Of a stretch of DNA of 5,068 nucleotides, positions 1 through 5,068 are shown one piece after another; the stretch's first letter is position 1, and each line of letters starts with the position of its first letter. Made by a program: the position numbers and the translations under genes. A model generated the notes under the pieces. That model saw only the letters and a list, made by a program, of their open reading frames with translations. It did not search any database and was not told where the DNA came from. The stretch is from an uncultured Lachnospiraceae bacterium (GTDB lineage Bacteria > Bacillota > Clostridia > Lachnospirales > Lachnospiraceae), in contig CACZOG010000238.1 in NCBI GenBank assembly GCA_902782715.1, positions 1 through 5,068 on the forward strand, given 5' to 3'.

Positions 1-25
1 AAGGATTCAAAGCCTTTTATTGTTT
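1..25. terminator. Possible arm of a terminator, partner outside window
   Basis: The plus strand reads AAAGCCTTTTATTGTTT here, the look of a G/C-containing arm followed by a T-rich tail. Only a weak AAGG/CCTT hairpin can be formed inside the window. A full stem would need sequence beyond base 1. It lies just after the stop of the last minus-strand gene, where a bidirectional terminator would be expected. Confidence 0.2.
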
Positions 26-45
26 ATCTTTATCAAACTGTAGGA

Positions 46-969
46 TCACAGGCAGTCATTTAAGATTTCAATCCATTCCTTGATTATCTTAACCTCTTCG
101 TTGGCTTCCTTAATCGCAGTCTCTTTCTTTACCTTTTTGTAAACAGGCGCTTCCATGGCATCCTTTTTCTTTCTGACAATAAGACTTACTTCATCTTTGT
201 CAAAGAACAAAGCTATCGGGCCTCCTGCTTTAAATCCGGATATCTTGGATGCAAGAGCGGCCTTTAAGAATTTCTGTCCGTCGTCCTGTTCTTTTGCATA
301 AACGGAAAACTTGGAATCAAACTTCTCGTTGGAACTTAAGATCTTGCAGTATGTTTCCGGCTGATTGTAATCCATTCCTCCAATCTTAAAATCATTACCT
401 ATGATCTGAACTTCCGACTTGAGTCCCGTTTTGATCTGTGTAACTATCATTACGCATTCCGAGCCGGCTTTCTTCTTTCCGTATCTTAAGGCGAGATCGT
501 AACGAAGGAAAGGAGTTTTCTTATACACTCCCCTGACACAGTCGTTGGCAATGGCGCTTTTTGCTTTCTTAAGCATGGAATTGCGGGTCAGATCCCTTGT
601 GGAGATCTTTTCGTAATCCGTATAATCGCCATCGGTAAATGCTTCTTTTAATGTCGGCTTTAAATATACTTCTTTGTATCTTGTCGAATATGCCTTATGC
701 TTCGAATTCGTTTTAAGAAAATGGGGAAGCATATAGATGCATATAAAAATAAGCACAAGTAAAACCAGTACGATAATTGAACTTGCGTAAAGTTCCAAAT
801 CGATTATCTTCTTGAAAACAAGGAAAATGTAAGTTCCTGTCAAGATAAATACAAGGACCGAAACTATCTTCCAGATTATGTCGGCTTTCAGATATTTAAC
901 CCTTAAAGCATTAACCTCATCTTCGGGAGACAGAGTCTCAACCTTCTTTTCTTCATTTGTGTTTTCCAT
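46..969 (-). CDS. Two-helix membrane protein resembling DUF3137
   Basis: This 307-residue protein has a hydrophilic acidic N-terminus (1-25) and two membrane helices separated by a short loop (about 32-52 and 62-82). A long soluble part follows (83-307) and is probably cytoplasmic. The pattern in 145-267 resembles DUF3137: GVYKKTPFLRYDLALRYGKK, then a strand-rich stretch, then NEKFDSKFSVYAKEQDDGQKFL and ALASKISGF, then IALFFDKDEVSLIV. The match is from memory of the family layout and is moderate; typical anchors are replaced (for example, no clear LTP after the VY segment). The C-terminus is Lys/Glu-rich and probably helical (280-303). The ATG at 969 has GGAG six bases upstream and follows the HIT stop by 18 nt, so it is the last gene seen in this transcript. 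No enzymatic motif is visible. The function of DUF3137 proteins is not established to my knowledge. Confidence 0.8.
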   Translation of the reverse strand: MENTNEEKKVETLSPEDEVNALRVKYLKADIIWKIVSVLVFILTGTYIFLVFKKIIDLELYASSIIVLVLLVLIFICIYMLPHFLKTNSKHKAYSTRYKEVYLKPTLKEAFTDGDYTDYEKISTRDLTRNSMLKKAKSAIANDCVRGVYKKTPFLRYDLALRYGKKKAGSECVMIVTQIKTGLKSEVQIIGNDFKIGGMDYNQPETYCKILSSNEKFDSKFSVYAKEQDDGQKFLKAALASKISGFKAGGPIALFFDKDEVSLIVRKKKDAMEAPVYKKVKKETAIKEANEEVKIIKEWIEILNDCL

Positions 970-987
970 AGAATACTCCGTTAACGC

Positions 988-1395
988 TTATTTTGTAAGA
1001 ATATCTTTAATTTCCGCAAGTTCTTCTGCGGTAGGTTCTGTAGGATTCCACAAAAGGTTCTGTCCGTCGTTCTCGTATCTGGGAATCAAATGAAAATGGA
1101 AATGAAATACGGTCTGTCCCGCACAGGGATTGTTGTTCTGAACGAGATTGAATCCGTCTGCGCCGAGTCTTTCGGTCATCTTCGTTGCAAGACGCTTAGC
1201 CAGGATCATTACCTTTCCTGCCTTTTCTTCGGGAATTTCGTATATGTTTGCGTAATGCTCTTTCGGTAAGATGAGCGCATGTCCCTTTGTGGCGGGACCT
1301 ACGTCGAGGATTACGTTAAAATCATCATCTTCGTAAATCGAATTGGTCGGAATCACTCCATTGGCAAGTTTGCAAAAAATACAATCGTCTTTCAT
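988..1395 (-). CDS. HIT family protein (histidine triad nucleotide hydrolase)
   Basis: This 135-residue protein is close to the normal length of bacterial HIT/Hint proteins, cytoplasmic dimers that hydrolyse nucleoside phosphoramidates or related mononucleotides. The histidine triad HFHFHLIPR has H98, H100 and H102, with H100 the expected nucleophile. CIFC (C5, C8) at the N-terminus with a downstream His (H47 in PKEHY) fits the zinc site found in many bacterial members. DVGPATKGHALILPKEH (31-47) and NNNPCAGQTV (88-97) are further family segments. The ATG at 1395 follows a purine-rich AGAGAGGA ribosome site about 6 nt upstream. The gene lies 34 nt after the flavodoxin-SCP2 gene and 18 nt before the membrane-protein gene, so it is probably cotranscribed with both. 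It is likely a housekeeping enzyme; the physiological substrate cannot be read from the sequence. Confidence 0.95.
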   Translation of the reverse strand: MKDDCIFCKLANGVIPTNSIYEDDDFNVILDVGPATKGHALILPKEHYANIYEIPEEKAGKVMILAKRLATKMTERLGADGFNLVQNNNPCAGQTVFHFHFHLIPRYENDGQNLLWNPTEPTAEELAEIKDILTK

Positions 1396-1429
1396 ATCCT
1401 GTCCTCTCTCACACTTTTATTGGCAAAAC

Positions 1430-2425
1430 TTAAATCGCAAAAGGAAACAAAGTATCCAATGCCCTGAGAAGATTAAAATCTCCCTTGGATGTCATCTTTC
1501 CGCTCATGAACATTCTCTGGAAACTGTTCTCTCCGGCAATGATCTTATCAAGTATATCCGAAGTCATCTCAAGTTTGACATCACTGTACTCGTTCGAACC
1601 GTAGAATACTTCTAGTTTGGAATTGGCTACTTTAATAATAAGATCCTTCTTGAAATTCTTGATCTTTAATTTGTATATCGCATTTGTTCCGGCCTGAGGT
1701 TTGAAAACTCTCTTGAAATCATCTATATACTTTGTCTCGTCATCGACTTCCTGATTCTCAAGTTTGTTTGTAAACAGTCCGGTCAGTTCTTTGATATCTT
1801 CTTTCTGTCTTGCAACAAATTCTTCATCCGAAGCATACATGGAAAGCTGTTCTGTTTCCTGAGGCGAAAGATCAACGTTCTGTGTTACCGAAACTTTCTG
1901 CTTAACAGCCTGATTGCTTGCGGGGAAAGAAGCGAACTTCTGAGAAATGCTTCTGTACATGTTCTCAGCTTTCTTCTCTATAATGCGGTTATACTCTTCC
2001 TTACATTCGAGCATAGAGATCTCGGGAATGTATCCGCAGATACCGCTGACGGGCTTTCCTCCGAGAATTTCCCATGCGGTAGCAAGATTCAGCTTGCCTT
2101 CTCTTTCTCCGTAAGTCGTGGACATGCAAACGGGACACATATATATCTTTGAGATAACTTCCTTGTCTCCGTAGAGCCAGCAGGCATCAAGGAACTGCTG
2201 CATAAAACCGCCGATTCCGTACCATTCGACAGTCGTGGCAAGAATAACCCCGTCCGCTTCCTTAAGAGTCTTGGGCAGAGTCGTGATAGTGCTCTTGTAT
2301 TCATACAGATCGAATCTCTCGACAGAAACATTTAATTCTTCGAGAACTTCCTGCATTTTCTTGATGACATACTGAGTCGGATCGCCTATAAGACCGCGTC
2401 CGCCGTAATAAATGTTAATCTTCAC
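1430..2425 (-). CDS. Flavodoxin-fold (NADPH-dependent FMN reductase-like) protein fused to an SCP2 sterol-carrier domain
   Basis: From the GTG at 2425 the protein has 331 residues. Residues 1 to about 165 have a flavodoxin-like layout: a first beta strand KINIYYGGRG followed by a helix, then GVILATTVEWYGIGGFMQQFLDA (a strand plus the flavin-contacting loop, about 59-81), then CPVCMSTTYGE (97-107). This suggests FMN binding and a redox role in the cytoplasm. A Ser/Gln/Glu-rich linker follows (about 165-230). Residues about 232-329 match an SCP2-type fold, ending in GENSFQRMFMSGKMTSKGDF and LDTLFPF, as in SCP2 domains that bind lipids or other hydrophobic ligands. A GTG at 2434 would add three residues. 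I prefer 2425 because AAGGTG lies 6 nt upstream and the protein then begins directly at the first strand. It is preceded by a likely promoter and followed 34 nt later by the HIT gene. The substrate is unknown and sterol binding is unlikely in this host. Confidence 0.85.
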   Translation of the reverse strand: MKINIYYGGRGLIGDPTQYVIKKMQEVLEELNVSVERFDLYEYKSTITTLPKTLKEADGVILATTVEWYGIGGFMQQFLDACWLYGDKEVISKIYMCPVCMSTTYGEREGKLNLATAWEILGGKPVSGICGYIPEISMLECKEEYNRIIEKKAENMYRSISQKFASFPASNQAVKQKVSVTQNVDLSPQETEQLSMYASDEEFVARQKEDIKELTGLFTNKLENQEVDDETKYIDDFKRVFKPQAGTNAIYKLKIKNFKKDLIIKVANSKLEVFYGSNEYSDVKLEMTSDILDKIIAGENSFQRMFMSGKMTSKGDFNLLRALDTLFPFAI

Positions 2426-2462
2426 CTTTTGCACCTTTTCTTTGAACTTACTTCCTAAAATA

Positions 2463-2490
2463 ATTATAGTGATTTTAGCGGAAAATACAA
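2463..2490 (-). promoter_or_regulatory. Putative sigma-70/SigA promoter for the flavodoxin-SCP2/HIT/DUF3137 genes
   Basis: On the minus strand a perfect TATAAT -10 box lies at 2468-2463. A weak -35 candidate, TTGTAT, lies at 2490-2485 with a 16-base spacer. Transcription would begin near 2456, leaving a leader of about 30 nt before the GTG start. The gap between the FHA stop and this gene is otherwise AT-rich, and its hairpin potential is too weak to call a terminator. The -10 match is direct; promoter activity is inferred. Confidence 0.5.
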
Positions 2491-2525
2491 CAAAGACCTA
2501 ATTTAAAAGGTGTGAAATTTTGGTG

Positions 2526-3641
2526 TTATCCGAGGACATATCGAACGCTTCCGATCGTTATCTCATCCCCCTGGGATATTTCCTTTTCGATTTTACTGAT
2601 TTTTTCACCGTTCACAAAAGTGCCGTTACTTGAGTTGAGATCGTATATGAAAAGCCGGCCGTTTGACTCGTCTATCTGCGCATGCATTCTGGAAACACTT
2701 TTGTCGTTTATAAGAATGTCAACACAGTCCCGTCTGGAGCCTATTATGCATGGGAATACCTTTAATTCCGCATCGGGCACACCATGGTTTCGGCTCACCA
2801 GGCGTCTGACGTTATCCTGAGGAATATTCATTAACACGGTCGGAGCATAATCGTAATCATATTCCGTATATTCTTCGTCTTCGTCATCATGAATCCTGTA
2901 ATCATAGAACTCATTATCTTTCGGAAGATAATCCTCGGGTTTGTATTTCTTCCTGAAAAACTGGGAAAAGACCTTTTCCACTGTTTGTTCCAGGATATTG
3001 GATGACTTGGTATTGCTCTCGTTTTCCGTGAGTTTGTCGACTTTCGGTAAGGCAGGTTTTTTCTCCATGTTCGGCTTTGTGTCTCTGTCTTCTTTTGATT
3101 CCTTCGCCGTATCATCAAAATTCGAGTAAAGGATCTCATAAAGGTTCTCTGTCTCGAGGCTGCCTTCCTTTATTCGTTTGTACATTTCACACGCAGTTTT
3201 AACCACCGATGGATTCTCGTTGTCTATATGTTCCAAAACAAATTCCGCCAGATCGAGAAGATTATTTGAGTTGTTATCATACGGATAAAAGATCCAGTAT
3301 ATGTTCTCCGAACCGCCGTCCCTGTAAATATACTCGGGCGAGACGATTATCCCGGATGTATCTATGAACAGTCTCTTGCATTCTTTTACCATGCTGCTTA
3401 TGGAAAACAGTATATCCGACAGTTCTTTGTACGTGATCTTCCTGGTCAGAAATCCCTTTTCGAGCGTAACTTTCCCCGTAATGTCATAGTAAAGTTTGTC
3501 TTCCCCGTCCCATTTGGCTCTTTTTACGGGAATAAAACCTTCCGCCCTGTTTCTTAGCACCATTTCCATCTGGTAATCGCCGTCTTTTTCCGGCAGAACC
3601 AGATAATTTCTGTTTGAATTTCTTCTGTATTCGCTTTCCAC
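2526..3641 (-). CDS. DUF6382-like/FHA domain protein of the Tad locus
   Basis: This 371-residue protein probably works in the cytoplasm as a phosphothreonine-binding regulator or adaptor of the pilus apparatus. Residues about 10-175 look like the DUF6382 domain: LYYDITGKVTLEKGF (50-64), LFIDTSGIIVSPEYIY (91-106) and IFYPYDNN (117-124). Residues 176-265 form a charged, low-complexity linker ending in an acidic, Tyr-rich run (252-265). Residues about 290-370 are an FHA domain with IGSRRDCVDI (300-309), SVSRMH (315-320) and DLNSSNGTFVNG (334-345), so the Arg, Ser, Arg-x-His and Asn residues that contact phosphothreonine appear intact. No membrane helix or signal peptide is visible. The start is GTG, with GGAGGG 4 nt upstream (3646-3651). 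It follows the TadE-like gene by 12 nt and is the last gene of the Tad block. No kinase is present in the window, so its phosphorylated partner is unknown. The FHA call is very secure and the DUF6382 call is good. Confidence 0.9.
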   Translation of the reverse strand: MESEYRRNSNRNYLVLPEKDGDYQMEMVLRNRAEGFIPVKRAKWDGEDKLYYDITGKVTLEKGFLTRKITYKELSDILFSISSMVKECKRLFIDTSGIIVSPEYIYRDGGSENIYWIFYPYDNNSNNLLDLAEFVLEHIDNENPSVVKTACEMYKRIKEGSLETENLYEILYSNFDDTAKESKEDRDTKPNMEKKPALPKVDKLTENESNTKSSNILEQTVEKVFSQFFRKKYKPEDYLPKDNEFYDYRIHDDEDEEYTEYDYDYAPTVLMNIPQDNVRRLVSRNHGVPDAELKVFPCIIGSRRDCVDILINDKSVSRMHAQIDESNGRLFIYDLNSSNGTFVNGEKISKIEKEISQGDEITIGSVRYVLG

Positions 3642-3653
3642 TTTTCCCTCCGA

Positions 3654-4148
3654 TCATTCAATCCCTTCCGGGGTTTCCTTGTTATCACCGATTAAGCCTT
3701 TTGCAAAGTCATACAGGGCTTTTATGCGTCTTACATCCGAAATCAGTTCCGCGGCTGACATTCTTACCTTTTCTATTTCCATCTCCGTTTCCCGAAGTTC
3801 TGACAGTACGGGAACATTCTGAGGAACAGCGAAAGTCGTACTTACAGAAGCATATACTTTCCTTTTTGACACTTTAACGCTTATATTGGCATCCTCAACT
3901 CCGAGTAATGCGTCTGAGAGTTCCTCATCAATTCTTTCTTCTATGATTTTTTTGAGTTCGTTGTTCGAGCAGTTCCCCGCATAATCCGCAGCCATTACCG
4001 CATGGACCAGAGCTTTATACATAACCGTCCTGTCATATAAGAAGATCATAAGCCACATGATCGAGACTATCGTAAGCAGTATGATCGGCATTACCATTGC
4101 GCATTCGATCGTGAAGTTTGCTCTTTTTATTCTGCTTTTTTCCGTAAT
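3654..4148 (-). CDS. TadE-like pseudopilin, probable AUU start
   Basis: This is a small, probably exported protein with a single N-terminal membrane helix, resembling TadE/TadG minor pseudopilins. Read from ATT at 4148 it has 164 residues. A basic N-terminus (KSRIKRA) is followed by FTIECAMVMP and a hydrophobic stretch to about residue 38. E15 matches the conserved Glu near the start of TadE and pilin helices. The rest (about 40-164) is soluble, with a charged helical region (61-82), a beta-like segment (VKVSKRKVYASVSTTF) and a second helical region (about 115-150). The first in-frame ATG (4097) would remove the basic residues and the FTIE motif. No ATG, GTG, TTG or CTG occurs in frame between it and the upstream stop at 4173-4175. 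GGGGAGG lies 5 nt before the ATT. The gene sits between the prepilin peptidase and the FHA gene. The TadE-like call is fairly sure; its exact role in the pilus is unknown. Confidence 0.75.
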   Translation of the reverse strand: MTEKSRIKRANFTIECAMVMPIILLTIVSIMWLMIFLYDRTVMYKALVHAVMAADYAGNCSNNELKKIIEERIDEELSDALLGVEDANISVKVSKRKVYASVSTTFAVPQNVPVLSELRETEMEIEKVRMSAAELISDVRRIKALYDFAKGLIGDNKETPEGIE

Positions 4149-4149
4149 A

Positions 4150-4587
4150 TCAACCTCCCCGCAAAAGTACTGTTATCAAAAGAGCCGGAGCCATAAACGG
4201 AACAAACGGGATCTTCGTCTTTTTATCTGCTTTTTGAAATATTAAAGCAATAAAGGAGAACACTGCACATAAAAGGCATGCCCAGAAGAACAAAAATAAA
4301 TTATCCTTCCATCCCAAAAGAAGTCCCGTTGCACAAAGGATGACTCCGTCGCCTAAACCTATGGCTTCATTGGTAATAAAAGAAAATACGATTATTACAA
4401 ATCCTTCCGCCAATCCCAGTAATGCACCGGGTATATTTCTATTCGGATCGCTTACAAGCAGTATTACCGACAAAGCCGCTGCAATGATCGGACCGGCAAG
4501 CAGTATTTCCCGTTTTTTTATGTCCGATATACCTTCCACGACCAGTAAAATTGCCGTAAGAACGCATCTTACTATACTAAAAACCAT
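4150..4587 (-). CDS. Prepilin peptidase, A24 family (TadV/CpaA-like, short form)
   Basis: This is an integral membrane aspartic protease that would cleave the leader of prepilin-like substrates at the cytoplasmic face. From the ATG at 4587 it is 145 residues, nearly all hydrophobic helices. The first catalytic Asp is D22 (EGISDIKKREI) and the second is D80 in the hallmark GLGD motif (residues 77-80). A conserved-looking PFVPFMAPALL segment lies near the C-terminus (about 127-137). It lacks the N-terminal methylase and tetracysteine region of full-length PilD, as is usual for TadV/CpaA-type enzymes. I prefer the ATG at 4587 because GGAGAG sits 7 nt upstream; an in-frame ATG at 4605 would add six residues but has a poorer ribosome site. 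The gene overlaps the upstream TadE-like gene by 11 nt and ends one base before the next gene's proposed start, so translation is probably coupled. Family assignment is strong; the substrates are inferred from context. Confidence 0.9.
   Translation of the reverse strand: MVFSIVRCVLTAILLVVEGISDIKKREILLAGPIIAAALSVILLVSDPNRNIPGALLGLAEGFVIIVFSFITNEAIGLGDGVILCATGLLLGWKDNLFLFFWACLLCAVFSFIALIFQKADKKTKIPFVPFMAPALLITVLLRGG
4154..4160 (-). promoter_or_regulatory. Shine-Dalgarno site supporting an AUU start
   Basis: The minus strand reads GGGGAGG here, near-perfect complementarity to the 16S rRNA tail. The next bases are TTGAT and then ATT at 4148-4146. The peptidase stop codon TGA (4152-4150) lies inside this spacer. 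The only TTG here (4153-4151) is out of frame and meets a stop after a few codons. The site therefore decides the start of the TadE-like gene in favour of ATT. Confidence 0.7.
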
Positions 4588-5068
4588 TATCGTACTCTCC
4601 GACATCCGTCTCAGACTTTATTTCTCCTCTTTTATATCCTGCACACCAATCGCAAAGACCCCTTCCTCCAACCTCTCCGATAGTTACTTTGTAAATCGTT
4701 CTCTTCAACCCGGAGCAGGATAAGCTTGTGTGATAGCTTGTTCCATAAGGTGTCACATAAACAAACTCTCCTTCGCCTTTGTCTTTTCCCGCACATTTTT
4801 CGCAAGGATAGTATTTCTTTCCATCCTTGTTTCTGCATTCATCCAGTTTTTCCTTGTAAACCGTAAGAACGGTAACATGAAGGTGAGAGCAGTTCCTGTT
4901 GGTGTGATAGACTGTTCCTGTTTCGGTTATATATACATATTGGTCTTTTTCAGAGTTCTTCGAATGGGAATAACCGTTCCATGCATGTACCTTTGCCCTG
5001 TTGGCAAAAGTCATTTCTCCCACTTTGAAAAGGTTGAAAAGCGGTTCGACTCTGTATGTTGCGATCAA
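4577..5068 (-). CDS. TadE-like exported protein with two C-terminal Cys/His modules (5' end outside window)
   Basis: This reading frame is open to the window edge, so the true start and N-terminus (where a TadE-type hydrophobic segment would be) are missing; the TTG at the edge is not taken as a start. The visible 163 residues begin with a short segment (YRVEPLF, then NRAKVHAWNGY) that resembles the region I associate with TadE-family proteins of Lachnospiraceae. Two similar modules follow. Module 1 (about residues 43-93) has VYITETGTVYH with H55, C60, C89 and C92; module 2 (about 102-143) has VYVTPYGTSYH with H113, C118, C139 and C142. Each therefore has the pattern H-x4-C ... C-x2-C, consistent with a small zinc-ribbon-like fold or with disulfides outside the cell. 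The tail is acidic. The stop overlaps the start of the prepilin peptidase, which supports a role in the same Tad/Flp pilus machinery. The module ligands are seen; metal binding and surface location are inferred. Confidence 0.75.
   Translation of the reverse strand: MIATYRVEPLFNLFKVGEMTFANRAKVHAWNGYSHSKNSEKDQYVYITETGTVYHTNRNCSHLHVTVLTVYKEKLDECRNKDGKKYYPCEKCAGKDKGEGEFVYVTPYGTSYHTSLSCSGLKRTIYKVTIGEVGGRGLCDWCAGYKRGEIKSETDVGEYDNGF

Noticed and set aside
878..1093. Plus-strand open frame crossing the HIT/membrane-protein junction
   Set aside because: It is antisense to two well-supported genes and its Ser-rich product resembles nothing known.
2089..2331. Minus-strand open frame of 80 codons inside the flavodoxin domain
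   Set aside because: It is a shifted frame of the conserved flavin-binding region; the product is Arg/Leu/Ser-rich and no separate gene is plausible.
2497..2513. Inverted repeat ACCT...AGGT as a terminator after the FHA gene
   Set aside because: The four-base stem has mismatched inner bases and no proper poly-T tail, so it is too weak to call.
2512..2820. Plus-strand open frame of 102 codons
   Set aside because: It is antisense to the FHA domain, the most strongly supported part of that gene, and has no recognisable motif.
2831..3139. Minus-strand open frame of 102 codons in another frame
   Set aside because: It is an out-of-frame reading of the FHA protein linker, giving an Arg/Ser/Thr/Met-rich product typical of a shifted frame.
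3654..4097. TadE-like gene starting at the internal ATG 4097
   Set aside because: This start deletes the basic residues and the FTIE motif before the membrane helix and has no good ribosome-binding site, while GGGGAGG lies upstream at 4154-4160.
4340..4723. Plus-strand open frame of 127 codons
   Set aside because: It lies antisense to the prepilin peptidase and the TadE-like gene, both of which have clear motifs. Its own translation is Ser/Thr/Pro-rich and shows no family resemblance.

Overview
All seven genes supported in this 5.07 kb window lie on the minus strand, so transcription runs from high to low coordinates. The DNA is moderately AT-rich, with Shine-Dalgarno sites of the GGAGG type and two genes starting at GTG. 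The gene content (a gapped-down Tad pilus locus end with a DUF6382-type FHA protein, and a flavodoxin/SCP2 fusion) suggests an anaerobic Firmicute, most likely a Lachnospiraceae member such as Butyrivibrio, Pseudobutyrivibrio or a Roseburia-like genus. This assignment rests on family recognition, not on a database search.

Upstream block (5068 down to 2526): the tail of a Tad/Flp (type IVc) pilus or secretion locus. It holds, in transcription order, the C-terminal part of a TadE-like exported protein carrying two Cys/His modules (cut by the window edge), a compact A24 prepilin peptidase, a second TadE-like pseudopilin, and a DUF6382-like/FHA protein. The genes overlap by about 11 nt, or are separated by 1 nt and 12 nt, which indicates one operon. 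The peptidase would process the N-termini of prepilin-like substrates, possibly including its neighbours. The FHA protein would be the cytoplasmic phosphothreonine-sensing member. The second TadE-like gene has no in-frame ATG, GTG, TTG or CTG early enough to include its conserved N-terminal motif. A strong GGAGG site instead sits 5 nt before an ATT codon, so a rare AUU start is the best reading.

Junction (2525 to 2426): about 100 nt with no convincing terminator but with a perfect TATAAT -10 box. This probably starts a separate transcript.

Downstream block (2425 down to 46): a flavodoxin-fold/SCP2 fusion protein, a HIT-family nucleotide hydrolase, and a two-helix membrane protein resembling DUF3137. 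They are spaced by 34 and 18 nt, so they are probably cotranscribed. They have no obvious functional link to the pilus genes. The last 45 bases at the low-coordinate end may contain one arm of a terminator whose partner lies outside the window.

No RNA genes, CRISPR arrays, insertion sequences or phage genes were seen. The points most worth following are the AUU start and the duplicated H-x4-C ... C-x2-C module on a pilin-like protein.
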